64,000 bases of DNA from Streptomyces sp. HPF1205 (lineage in GTDB: Bacteria; Actinomycetota; Actinomycetes; Streptomycetales; Streptomycetaceae). The stretch covers positions 186,001 to 250,000 of the forward strand of contig NZ_JAINVH010000008.1 of assembly GCF_020400825.1 (NCBI RefSeq), written 5' to 3'. The translations under genes were made by a program, and so were the position numbers. Shown piece after piece: positions 34,148 through 44,231 of this stretch; position 1 is the stretch's first letter, and every line of letters begins with the position of its first letter. The notes beneath the pieces are model-generated. The model worked only from the letters and a program-made list of their open reading frames with translations. It ran no database searches and was not told the origin of the DNA.

Positions 34148-35598
34148 CCGTCAGCCGGAACGTGTGCAGCGTCGACGAACTGCGCACGCTGTTCCTCTTC
34201 GAGAAGCTCGACCAGCGGCAGCTGGACTGGCTGTGCGACCAGGGCCGGGTGGAGACGGCGGAACCCGGCTTCCTCTACCGCGAGGGCGAACCCGCCACCT
34301 GCTTCTACGTCCTGCTGGAAGGCACGGTGGTCGTCTCCCGCCGGGTGGGCGCCGACGACATCGAGACCAGCAGGACCTCGCAGCGCGGGGTGTACGCGGG
34401 CGCGTTCCAGGCGTACCTCGGCGACCGCGTCCCGCAGGTCTACACCAACTCGATCCGGGTCACCGAGCCGTCCCGCTTCTACGTGCTGTCCGCCGACAAC
34501 TTCGCCAAGCTCATGCACGAGTGGTTCCCGATGGCCGTGCACCTGCTGGAGGGGCTGTTCTTCGGCGGCCAGTCCACCAAGCAGGCCATCGGCCAGCGCG
34601 AGCGGCTGCTCGCCCTGGGCTCGCTGTCGGCCGGCCTCACCCACGAGCTGAACAACCCGGCGGCGGCCGCGCTGCGCGCCACCTCCACCCTGCGTGAGCG
34701 CGTCGCCGGCATGCGCCACAAGCTGAGCTTCATCGCCGGGGCCGACCAGGACTACGACCGGTCCACCATCGAGTCCCTCTTCAAACTCCAGGAGAAGGCG
34801 GTCGAGAAGGCCGGCCGGGTCGAGCCGCTGACCCCGCTGGAGGCCTCCGACCGCGAGGACGAGATCGCCGACTGGCTCGACGAGCACGGCGTACGCGGCG
34901 GCTGGGACCTCGCGTCGACCTTCGTCCAGGCCGGGCTGGACACCGCCTGGCTGGACCAGGTGGAGGGCACCGCCGGTTCCGCCACGCTGGAGAGCGCGGT
35001 GCGGTGGCTGAACTACACGGTCGAGACCGAGCTGCTGATGGACGAGATTGAGGACTCCGTCACCAGGATCGAGGCGCTGGTCGGCGCCGCCCGCCAGTAC
35101 TCGCAGCTGGACCGGGCGCCGTACCAGGTGGTCGACGTCCACGAACTGCTGGAGAGCACCCTGCACATGCTCAGCGGCAAGATCGGCGAGGGGGTACGGG
35201 TCGTCAAGGAGTTCGACCGCGGCCTGCCGAGGATCCCCGCCTACCCGGGCGAGCTCAACCAGGTCTGGACGAACCTCATCGACAACGCCGTGGCCGCCAT
35301 GGAGGGCAGCGGCACGCTCACCGTGCGCACCGCCCTGGACCACGACCAGCTCCTGGTCGAGTTCCGCGACACCGGCCCCGGCATCGCCCCCGAGATCCGC
35401 GAGCGGATCTTCGAACCGTTCTTCACCACCAAACCGGTCGGCCAGGGCACCGGCCTCGGCCTGGACATCTCCTGGCGGATCGTGGTCAACAAGCACCACG
35501 GCGACCTCCAGGCCGAGTCCGAACCGGGCGACACCCGCTTCCTGGTCCGCCTTCCGCTGACCACCCCGCAACCTGAGACATCCACCGAGGAGAAGTGA
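34144..35598 (+). CDS. Soluble histidine kinase with N-terminal cyclic-nucleotide-binding-like domain
   Basis: 484 residues, no TM helix. A cNMP-binding-like domain (about 15-130: LFLFEKLDQRQLDWLCDQG, GFLYREGEPATCFYVLLEGTVVVSR) precedes a dimerisation/phosphoacceptor helix with His167 in SAGLTHELNNPAAAAL. After a long helical insert comes the HATPase domain (N-box NQVWTNLIDNAVAAM, G1 DTGPGI, F-box EPFFTTK, G2 GTGLGL). It overlaps the receiver-flavoprotein gene upstream by 4 bp and the UBP gene downstream by 1 bp, so it very likely phosphorylates Asp70 of that receiver. The signal is unknown; the canonical cNMP phosphate-binding RxAT motif is not obvious. Confidence 0.92.
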   Translation: MTVSRNVCSVDELRTLFLFEKLDQRQLDWLCDQGRVETAEPGFLYREGEPATCFYVLLEGTVVVSRRVGADDIETSRTSQRGVYAGAFQAYLGDRVPQVYTNSIRVTEPSRFYVLSADNFAKLMHEWFPMAVHLLEGLFFGGQSTKQAIGQRERLLALGSLSAGLTHELNNPAAAALRATSTLRERVAGMRHKLSFIAGADQDYDRSTIESLFKLQEKAVEKAGRVEPLTPLEASDREDEIADWLDEHGVRGGWDLASTFVQAGLDTAWLDQVEGTAGSATLESAVRWLNYTVETELLMDEIEDSVTRIEALVGAARQYSQLDRAPYQVVDVHELLESTLHMLSGKIGEGVRVVKEFDRGLPRIPAYPGELNQVWTNLIDNAVAAMEGSGTLTVRTALDHDQLLVEFRDTGPGIAPEIRERIFEPFFTTKPVGQGTGLGLDISWRIVVNKHHGDLQAESEPGDTRFLVRLPLTTPQPETSTEEK

Positions 35599-35948
35599 TG
35601 ACCACGAGCCCGGGCATCGACCCGACCGCCGTGCCCAGCGGCACCGGCTGTGCCGAATGCGACACCGCCGCCGGCTGGTGGCTGCACCTGCGCCGGTGCG
35701 CGACCTGCGGCCACATCGGCTGCTGCGACTCCTCGCCGGCCCAGCACGCCAGGGGGCACGCCGCGGCCACCGGGCACTCGGTCATCCAGAGCTTCGAGCC
35801 CGGCGAGGACTGGTTCTGGGACTACGAGGCCAGCACCTACGTCGAGGACGGTCCGGAGCTGGCCGCGCCGCACAGCCACCCCGCGGACCAGCCGGTGCCG
35901 GGACCGGGGGGACGAGTGCCCGCGGACTGGCGCAACCACCTCAACTGA
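35598..35948 (+). CDS. UBP-type zinc finger protein
   Basis: 116 residues, almost entirely one UBP (BUZ/ZnF-UBP) zinc finger. Ligands are seen in GTGCAECDTAAGWWLHLRRC, ATCGHIGCCDSS, AQHARGHAAATGHSVIQSF and WFWDYE, in the order of the eukaryotic deubiquitinase finger that grips the free C-terminus of ubiquitin. Bacteria of this group lack ubiquitin (some have Pup), so the bacterial ligand is unknown. The start ATG overlaps the kinase stop by one base; GAGGAG lies 5 bp upstream. Tight coupling suggests it is part of the same signalling unit. Confidence 0.9.
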   Translation: MTTSPGIDPTAVPSGTGCAECDTAAGWWLHLRRCATCGHIGCCDSSPAQHARGHAAATGHSVIQSFEPGEDWFWDYEASTYVEDGPELAAPHSHPADQPVPGPGGRVPADWRNHLN

Positions 35949-36181
35949 GCCTCGACCGGGCCCCGACCGAGCCCCCACTGAGCCCCGACCGGGCCCCTCG
36001 GCCGGGGCAGGGGCCGGGCGTGCTTCCCGTCTGCTGTCCGCCGACAGGTGACAGGTGACGGGTGACCGGGGAGCGCGGCCGTCCGCACGCGGCCTTTTCG
36101 CACGCCCGCGCTTGCGCCGTGCCCCATCGCTCGCCCCGCCCCCCGTGGCTCCCGCTCCCGCAGCCCGCGCCCCGCGCGACC

Positions 36182-37639
36182 TCACTTCGCCGAGACCGGG
36201 ACGCGGGGCGTCGCGGCGAACGCCTGCGTCGGGGTCATCGCCCGCCCGCCCACGGTCACGGTCCGCCCGGTGGCGACCTCGGCGCACGCCGTGCCCGACG
36301 CCGCGGTGATGCCGGGCGCGGCCGGGGCGGGCGCCGTGCTCCCCAGCGCCTCGTCCGAGGCTCGGGCGGTGCCCGCCCCGGTCGCGGCCCCGGTCGCGGC
36401 CCCTGTCGTGGTGGGGGTCGCGGCCGGTCGCGGGGCCGGCCCGCGCCGACCGCCGCCGGAGCCGGCCCCTGCGGCGATCCGCGGCGCCCGGTCGGCGGCC
36501 AGCGCGGCGAACAGGCCCCGGGCCGCCGGGGCGACCACCAGGCGGGCGGGGTCCGACGGATCGGGGGCACTCGGCATGGTGGTGAACGAGAACCGTTCGG
36601 CCGGCACCTTGCGCACGTCCGAGGCCAGCCCGGCCAGCCTGGACACCGCGGCCAGGCCCGGGTCCACGGTCAGCGACCTGGTCGCCGCGTCCGCCAGCGA
36701 CAGCAGCCCGGCCGGGTCGGCCGGCGAACCGCTGCCGCGCATCCGGCGCAGCAGCGAGACCAGGTAGAGGTGCTGGGCGTCGGCGCGCCCCAGGTCGCTG
36801 CCGTCGCCGAAGGCGTGCCGCGAGCGGAGGAACTCCAGCGCCGCCTGCCCCGCGAGCGCGTGCCGGCCCCTGGCCAGCTTCAGCCGCGAGTACGGGTCGT
36901 ACACGTCGCGGTCCACGCACACCGGCACCCCGCCCACCGCGTCCGACATGCGCACCACTCCCGCGAAGTCGACGAGGACGAAGTGGTCGATCGGGATCCC
37001 CGTCAGGGTGTGGACGGCGGCGACCGTGCAGCCGGGCCCGTACTGCAGCGAGGAGTTGACCGGGCCGCGCCTGGCCGGGGCGACGCCGCCCCGCGGCCTG
37101 CGGCAGGCCGGCAGGTCGGTGACGGTGTCGCGCGGGATGCTCAGCGCGGTGGCGTGCGAACGGTCGGCCGACAGGTGCAGCAGCATTTCGACGTCGGCGT
37201 TCCGGCCGGGTCCGCAGTCCCCGCCGAGCCGGCAGTCGGCCGGGTCGGCGCGCGTGTCGGATCCGATGACCAGGACGTTGAGCGGAGTACGGCCGAAGGC
37301 GTCCGGCCGCTCGGTGCCCGCGTCCCCGTACACACCGCCGAACAGCGGGAGCTGCCTGAGATTGCCGTTCAGCCGCAGGTACACGTACGCGCCGGCCCCC
37401 GCCGTCAGGAGCACGAGCGCGGCGAGCCCCACCGCCAGCGCGCGCACGATCCGGCGCCCGCCCGTGGGCCGCGCCGCGACACCGGGGCCGCGGGCGGACC
37501 GGCGCGGGATGACGAGGGCGGCGGCCCGCCACCGCGGCACCCGGACGGGGCCGGACCGCGCGGCGCGCCGCGGCGGCCCCGACACGGGCCGGTCCGGGGC
37601 CGCCCCGTCGCGGTGCTCCTGCTCCCGGCCGTCGGCCAT
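36182..37639 (-). CDS. LCP (LytR-CpsA-Psr) family cell-wall glycopolymer transferase
   Basis: About 485 residues: a basic Pro/Arg-rich cytoplasmic N-terminus, one TM helix (about 65-85), then an LCP domain (about 115-290). LCP landmarks include VLVIGSDTRADP, ADVEMLLHLSADRSHATALSIPRDT (conserved Arg/Asp), PVNSSLQYGPGCTVAAVHTLTGIPIDHFVLVDFAGVVRMSDAVGGV, and ALEFLRSRHAFGDGSDLGRADAQH. The C-terminal 150 residues are Ala/Gly/Thr-rich with a short ordered end. LCP enzymes attach teichoic acids, arabinogalactan or capsule to peptidoglycan outside the membrane. Start ATG 37639 follows GAGGGCG; a longer frame to 37768 exists. Confidence 0.92.
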   Translation of the reverse strand: MADGREQEHRDGAAPDRPVSGPPRRAARSGPVRVPRWRAAALVIPRRSARGPGVAARPTGGRRIVRALAVGLAALVLLTAGAGAYVYLRLNGNLRQLPLFGGVYGDAGTERPDAFGRTPLNVLVIGSDTRADPADCRLGGDCGPGRNADVEMLLHLSADRSHATALSIPRDTVTDLPACRRPRGGVAPARRGPVNSSLQYGPGCTVAAVHTLTGIPIDHFVLVDFAGVVRMSDAVGGVPVCVDRDVYDPYSRLKLARGRHALAGQAALEFLRSRHAFGDGSDLGRADAQHLYLVSLLRRMRGSGSPADPAGLLSLADAATRSLTVDPGLAAVSRLAGLASDVRKVPAERFSFTTMPSAPDPSDPARLVVAPAARGLFAALAADRAPRIAAGAGSGGGRRGPAPRPAATPTTTGAATGAATGAGTARASDEALGSTAPAPAAPGITAASGTACAEVATGRTVTVGGRAMTPTQAFAATPRVPVSAK

Positions 37640-37947
37640 ACGTGTGTGCGCCCTCGCCTCCGTCCGCGGGCCGGTGGACCGGCCGCCCACCAGCGGAACC
37701 TGCAGTATCGCCCACGACCGCGCCGGATCCGGGCCACCCGGCGTGTCGCCCCCGTCGCGCCGCGTCACGCCCGTGCGCGGACCGACGGCCCCCCCGCCGG
37801 TCCGCCGGCGTCCGCCCCTGCCGGGACGCCCCCCGGCCGGCGGCGCCGCGGGACGTCCACCGGCCGGCCGCGGCGCGTCACCCGCTTCGCCGCCCCGCTC
37901 CGGACGGCGGGCCGCAGCGGCTACCGTGGGCGGGAGAAGGAGGCGCC
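37640..37947. other. Divergent intergenic region, LCP / MpaB-like genes
   Basis: 308 bp of very GC-rich sequence between two divergent starts. I see no additional gene, no clear promoter pair and no notable repeat, only the ribosome site of the rightward gene at its end. Confidence 0.4.
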
Positions 37948-38832
37948 ATGCGCGACGCGGACCCCGGCCTGTTCGGACCCGATTCGGTGACCTGGCAACT
38001 GCACGGCGACCCGATCATGTGGATCGGCGGGGTACGCGCGCTGTACCTGCAGGCCCTGCACCCGAAAGCCGTCCGCGCGGTGGTGCAGAACTCCGACTTC
38101 CGCCAGGACGCCTGGGGACGTTTGCTGCGGACCGCGTCCTTCGTCGGGGGGATCACCTACGGCACCACGCTGGCCGCCGAGCGGGCCGGCGCCCGCGTGC
38201 GCGGCATACACCGCAGGCTCTCCGCGACCGACCCGGAGACGGGCGAGCGCTACGGGACGGACGAGCCCGAACTGCTGCTGTGGGTGCACTGCGCCGAGAT
38301 CGACTCCTACCTCGACGTCGCACGCCGCTCCGGCTATCCGCTCACCGACGCGCACGCGGACGCCTACGTGGACGAGCAGCGCGAGGCGGCACGGCTGGTC
38401 GGTCTCGACCCCGCCCAGGTCCCCGCCGACACCGCGGAGCTGAGCCGCTACTTCGAGGAGGTCCGCCCCCGGCTCGCCGCCACCGCGGAGGCGCGGGAGG
38501 TGGCCCGCTTCCTGAAGGCGCCGCCCGTGCCGTGGCCGCTGCTCCCGGCGCGGCTGGCGCTGTGGCGGACCGTCGCGGAGACCGCCTTCGCGGCGCTGCC
38601 GCCGTACGCCCACGAACTGTACGGCCGGGTACCGCCGTCGGCCGCCGCCACGGACCGCAGGCTGCGCGCCGTCGGGCGGCTGCTGCGCGCGATCCCGTCC
38701 ACCCTGCGCTGGCAGTTGCCGCCCGGCCACATCCTCAAGGCCGTCGGCCGGCTCGGTCCCGGCACGCACCCATCGCCCCGCCGCCTGCCCCCGGCGGCCT
38801 CGCCGCGCTCGGCCCGACGCCGACACCTTTGA
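37948..38832 (+). CDS. Oxygenase MpaB-like / latex-clearing-protein family (DUF2236)
   Basis: 294 residues matching the DUF2236/MpaB fold. Landmarks: GPDSVTWQLHGDPIMWIGGVRALYLQALHPKAVRAVVQNSDFRQDAWGRLLRTASFVGGITYGT near the N-terminus (conserved His and Arg of the haem-type pocket), LLLWVHCAEIDSYLDVARRSG, and YFEEVRPRLAAT. The family includes fungal MpaB (fatty-chain oxidative cleavage) and Lcp rubber oxygenases; most bacterial members are uncharacterised. AGAAGGAGGCGCC before ATG 37948 is an ideal ribosome site. The C-terminus is basic and Pro-rich. Confidence 0.87.
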   Translation: MRDADPGLFGPDSVTWQLHGDPIMWIGGVRALYLQALHPKAVRAVVQNSDFRQDAWGRLLRTASFVGGITYGTTLAAERAGARVRGIHRRLSATDPETGERYGTDEPELLLWVHCAEIDSYLDVARRSGYPLTDAHADAYVDEQREAARLVGLDPAQVPADTAELSRYFEEVRPRLAATAEAREVARFLKAPPVPWPLLPARLALWRTVAETAFAALPPYAHELYGRVPPSAAATDRRLRAVGRLLRAIPSTLRWQLPPGHILKAVGRLGPGTHPSPRRLPPAASPRSARRRHL

Positions 38833-38926
38833 GGGGACATGCCCTGATGCGCTGTGCCGTGCGCGGTTGGTCACGGCCATACTGTGTGCGGGGAAGCACC
38901 GAGGAGTACGGGGGCGGCGGCACGCG

Positions 38927-41143
<2,217 letters not shown>

Positions 41144-41205
41144 GCCGGGTTCGCCGGGAGCGAGCACGCCCCCGCCCCGCCCCGCGGGACGACTACGCTC
41201 GGCGC

Positions 41206-41910
41206 ATGGAAGAGGTGACCGTCCACCGGGTGAACGGCGTGTCGCTGGCGTGCGGGACGCGGGGGCCGGCCGGCGGGCCCCCGCTGCTTCTCCTGCACGC
41301 CCTCGGGGAGAGCCGCGCCTCCTGGCGGAAGGTCGCGGCAGGGCTGGCCGCGGACGGCTGGCTGACTCGCGCGCCCGACCTGCGCGGGCACGGGGACAGC
41401 GCGTGGCCCGGGACGTACGCCTACGAGGAGATGCGCGACGACGTGCTGGGGCTGCTCGACGCGCTCGGGTTGGACCGGGTGACGATCGTGGCCCACTCGA
41501 TGGGCACGGTGGTGGCCTCACTGGTCGCCATGGACCGCCCGGCCGCCGTGGGCCGCATGGTGCTGGAGGAGGGGCCGCTGCCCTTCCCCGCGGACCCGCC
41601 GCGCCCGGTGCCCACGGCCGCCCCTGACACCCCGTACCCCTTCGACTGGCGCCTGCTGCCCGCCGTCGCACGCCAGCGCAACGCCCCCGCGCCCCGGCAC
41701 TGGGAGGGCCTGGCCGACATCACGGCGCCCACCCTGGTCGTCGCGGGCGGCCCCGGCAGCCACCTGCGCCAGGACCAGCTCGCCCGGACCGCCGACCGCA
41801 TACCGAACGGCCGCCTCGTCACGATCGAGGCCGGCCACATGATCCACGACGAACGGCCGGCCGAGTTCCTGGCCGTCGTCCGGGACTTCCTCGGCGCGCC
41901 GCCCGCCTGA
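41206..41910 (+). CDS. Alpha/beta hydrolase
   Basis: 234 residues. Oxyanion region LLLHALGESRASW, nucleophile Ser in VAHSMGTVVASLVA, probable acid Asp in the DLRGHGDSAW-to-C-terminal region, and catalytic His in IEAGHMIHDERPAEF. The cap domain is short, with a Pro-rich loop at about 125-145. It resembles non-haem peroxidase/esterase-like hydrolases; the substrate is unknown. It lies 62 bp after the kinase gene on the same strand and may share its transcript; it converges on a TetR gene. Confidence 0.85.
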   Translation: MEEVTVHRVNGVSLACGTRGPAGGPPLLLLHALGESRASWRKVAAGLAADGWLTRAPDLRGHGDSAWPGTYAYEEMRDDVLGLLDALGLDRVTIVAHSMGTVVASLVAMDRPAAVGRMVLEEGPLPFPADPPRPVPTAAPDTPYPFDWRLLPAVARQRNAPAPRHWEGLADITAPTLVVAGGPGSHLRQDQLARTADRIPNGRLVTIEAGHMIHDERPAEFLAVVRDFLGAPPA

Positions 41911-41955
41911 CCCGCGGCCGGTCGCCGCGGTCAGCCGCCGGGCTCAGCCGACGGC

Positions 41956-42534
41956 TCAGTCGCCGGGGTGCGCCGCCCAGCCGGACAGCAGGCCCACGGC
42001 GCCGCGTACGGCCTGGTCGAAAGGTTCCTGCGAGCCGGCCGCGCGGGCCAGCACGTATCCGCCCTGGACCACGGCGGCGAGGGTCGCCGCGGTGTCCACC
42101 GGGTCGAGACCGGGGCGCAGTTCGCCGGCGGCGACGCCCTCCGCGAGGATCCCGGCGAGCCGCTCCCGCAGCCAGGCGAAGGTCTCCCGCACGGGCTCGC
42201 GCAGATCGTCGTCGGCCACGACCTCCGGGTCCATCGTCATCCGGCCCACCCGGCAGCCGCGCACGGCGTCGCGCTCGCGCAGCAAGTACGCCTTCGCCCT
42301 GTCGAACGACGTCCCGTCGGCGGCGTCCATCTGGGCGTCGGCCTCGGCTCGCAGCTGCGCGGCGCTGCGGCGCATCGCGGTGAGCGCCAGGTCGGGCTTC
42401 CCCCGGAAGTGGTGGTACATACTGCCCTGGCCCGCGCCCGCCCGGTCCTGGATCGCCTTGGGGCTGGTGCCGACGTATCCGCGCTCCCACAGGAGCTCCT
42501 GCGCGCTCTCGATCAAGCGTTCCGCCGTGTCCAT
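41956..42534 (-). CDS. TetR-family transcriptional regulator
   Basis: 192 residues. The TetR HTH is at the N-terminus (ERLIESAQELLWERGYVGTSPKAIQDRAGAGQGSMYHHFRGKPDLAL, about 5-52), with the GSxYHHFxxK signature of the AcrR/LmrA-YxaF branch. The C-terminal half is helical with the GCRVGRMTMDPEV motif seen in that branch. ATG 42534 is used; the frame runs to 42564 across an operator-like dyad. No divergent target gene is next to it, so it is probably autoregulated and its other targets are remote. Confidence 0.88.
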   Translation of the reverse strand: MDTAERLIESAQELLWERGYVGTSPKAIQDRAGAGQGSMYHHFRGKPDLALTAMRRSAAQLRAEADAQMDAADGTSFDRAKAYLLRERDAVRGCRVGRMTMDPEVVADDDLREPVRETFAWLRERLAGILAEGVAAGELRPGLDPVDTAATLAAVVQGGYVLARAAGSQEPFDQAVRGAVGLLSGWAAHPGD

Positions 42535-42544
42535 GGCCCCCAGC

Positions 42545-42562
42545 GTACATACCAGTAGGTAC
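42545..42562. promoter_or_regulatory. Operator-like dyad upstream of TetR gene
   Basis: GTACATACC and AGTAGGTAC form an imperfect 18-bp palindrome (7 of 9 pairs) 11-28 bp before the regulator's ATG on the minus strand. It matches the size and AT content of TetR-family operators and would allow autoregulation. Confidence 0.55.
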
Positions 42563-42636
42563 ACGGCGCGAACGGAGAAGGGGCGCGAACGGGAGGGCGG
42601 CGGGCCCGTGCCCGCCGCCCTCCCGCGTCCCGTGGC

Positions 42637-43206
42637 TCAGCGGGCGAGCCGTACGTCCGCCGCCGCGACCACCGTGCCGAACCGCGGGAAGTCCAGGGCG
42701 ACCGCGGCCTCGTGCTCGGCGGCGGTCAGGGCGGACATCGCGTCGTGCGCGAACACCAAGCGGTAGCCGAGGTCGGCGGCCGCGCGGGCGGTCGACTCCA
42801 CGCCCATGTTGGTCGCGATGCCGGCCACGACGAGGGTGTCCACGCCGCGCTCGGCCAGCCGCTGATGCAGGTCGGTGTCGTGGAAGGCGCCGATGGTGTG
42901 CTTGACCACCACCACGTCGGCGGCCCGCGCCACTTCGGCCACCAGGTCGCTGCCGGGCGGCTGCTCCGGCACGCCGGGTCTGCGGACGCGTACCGCCACC
43001 ACGGGCGCGCCCGCCGTCCGGAACGTGCCGGCCAGCCCGAGCGCGGCCGCGACCACGTCGGTGCCGGGGTGCGGGGCGAGCGGCAGCGCGACGATCCGGT
43101 CCATCAGGTCGACGAGCACGAGCGCGGTGCGGGCGGGATCGAGGCCGGGGCCGAGCGGGGACTCGCGTGCGGCGCCGGACCGTCCGTCGTGATCATGTGC
43201 GGTCAT
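42637..43206 (-). CDS. Isochorismatase-fold protein lacking the catalytic cysteine
   Basis: 189 residues with the cysteine-hydrolase (isochorismatase-like) fold. The Asp of the triad is in LVLVDLMDRI, the Lys in VVVKHTIGAFHDTDL, and the cis-peptide/nucleophile strand reads GIATNMGVESTARAAADLGY. In nicotinamidases and isochorismatases the residue in the position of that Gly (TxxCVxxTAR) is the nucleophilic Cys. A subfamily with G in place of C is known to exist, so this may be a non-hydrolytic or differently acting member. ATG 43206 is chosen from conservation. It diverges from the DUF397 gene. Confidence 0.82.
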   Translation of the reverse strand: MTAHDHDGRSGAARESPLGPGLDPARTALVLVDLMDRIVALPLAPHPGTDVVAAALGLAGTFRTAGAPVVAVRVRRPGVPEQPPGSDLVAEVARAADVVVVKHTIGAFHDTDLHQRLAERGVDTLVVAGIATNMGVESTARAAADLGYRLVFAHDAMSALTAAEHEAAVALDFPRFGTVVAAADVRLAR

Positions 43207-43400
43207 GATCGGGACCCTATCGGCCCGACAGCGTCCGCGCGTGGTGATCCAAGACGCCCGTGCGGAGCGGGACTTGACGGCACGGCCGGGCATTCGCATT
43301 ACCCGAGGACGCGGCCTCGCGGGCGGGTTCGCGCAACTTGTCCCGCTCGTCGGCGTCGTCGTTAGGCTGATGCGGAATCAGTCGTGGGAGGAGCGCGGAC

Positions 43401-43640
43401 GTGGCCGAGAGCACCGCAGGACAGCCGTTGGGCGACGGGAAGAAGCCGCAGATCGACCTGACCGGGGCCGAGTGGCTGTCCAGCAGCAAGGGTTCGTCGG
43501 ATGTGCAGATCGCCTTCGTCGAGGGCTGCATCGCCATGCGCGACGGGCGTGATCCGGAGGGCCCGGCGCTCGTCTTCACCCCCGCCGAGTGGCGGGCGTT
43601 CGTCCTCGGCGCCCGGGACGGGGAGTTCGACCTCACCTGA
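43401..43640 (+). CDS. DUF397 domain protein
   Basis: 79 residues, a single DUF397 domain (AEWLSSSKGSSDVQIAFVEGCIAMRDGRDPEGPALVFTPAEWRAFVLGARDGEFD). In Streptomyces these small proteins usually sit beside an XRE-type helix-turn-helix regulator (BldB/AbaA-like and Scr1/Scr2-type pairs) and modulate it; here no such partner is adjacent, so it is an orphan. The GTG start has GGGAGGAG about 12 bp upstream. A degraded CGNR gene follows directly. Confidence 0.88.
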   Translation: MAESTAGQPLGDGKKPQIDLTGAEWLSSSKGSSDVQIAFVEGCIAMRDGRDPEGPALVFTPAEWRAFVLGARDGEFDLT

Positions 43641-43659
43641 CGGCTCGGGCGCTCGCGGC

Positions 43660-43870
43660 CCCGTCCGCCGGTCCGGACCGGCCGCGGCCCTCGCCCGCGC
43701 GGCCATCGCCTTCCTCGCCGGCCCCGACCGCCCCACTCCTGCGCGCCTGCCCGGCCCCTCGCTGCGTGCGCTATTTCGTCAAGGAGCACCCGCGCCGGCA
43801 GTGGTGCAAGCCCTCCTGCGGCAACCGCGCGCGAGTGGCCCGCCATCACGCCCGCCACCGCCCCGCCTGA
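43660..43870 (+). pseudogene. Remnant of a CGNR zinc-finger regulator, frameshifted and 5'-truncated
   Basis: One frame (43684-43740) reads ALARAAIAFLAGPDRP, which resembles the end of the ABATE domain that precedes the finger in CGNR proteins. The next frame (43741-43870) reads LLRACPAPRCVRYFV, RRQWCKPSCGNRARVARHHARHR, a complete CGNR zinc finger ending in TGA at 43868-43870. The two pieces are contiguous but out of register, and the usual 130-residue N-terminal domain is missing, its place being taken by the DUF397 gene. A short intact ORF (43589-43870) could still express the finger alone. Confidence 0.6.
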
Positions 43871-44231
43871 CCGCCCCGCCTGACCGTCCCGGCTCCCCGG
43901 GCGGCACGGCACACGGGCGTGACGGGTGCGCGTCCCCGCGGGGGAGGGCGCGACCGGCCGGGCGTACGAGGCGGTGCGAGCGCCGCGGGGGGGCGCACGT
44001 GGGGCGCATGGGGGCTTTGGGGCAGGGCGATGGCAGGAGAGGGTGGCGGCCGGGACGGGCGCGGTGGAAGGGTCGGCGCGGGTCGGCCGATCGGTCTCCT
44101 GCCAGTGACCGATCGGCGCGGCCGTTCCCCCTCACACAGCGGAGCCGAGGGCGTACGCTGTGAGGCCACCGGACGGGTGACCGAACGGCCGGGCGTGCGC
44201 CGGGCGTACGCCGGGTGGATCAGGGGGGCCG
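43871..44231. other. 361-bp region with a long dyad upstream of the LAL-like gene
   Basis: No convincing gene. It contains a perfect 11-bp inverted repeat, GCCGATCGGTC (44086-44096) and GACCGATCGGC (44107-44117), with a 10-bp spacer. A weaker dyad, CTCACACAGCG (44131-44141) / CGCTGTGAG (44156-44164), lies closer to the start codon. The first looks like an operator for a dimeric regulator (arm centres two helical turns apart), although it could also fold as a terminator for the genes upstream. Confidence 0.5.

Noticed and set aside
35949-36181. GAGCCCCGACCGGGCCCC-like repeats and ACAGGTG triplet repeat after the UBP gene
   Set aside because: Imperfect GC-rich repetition between convergent genes; possibly part of a terminator, but no clean stem could be defined and no gene is present.
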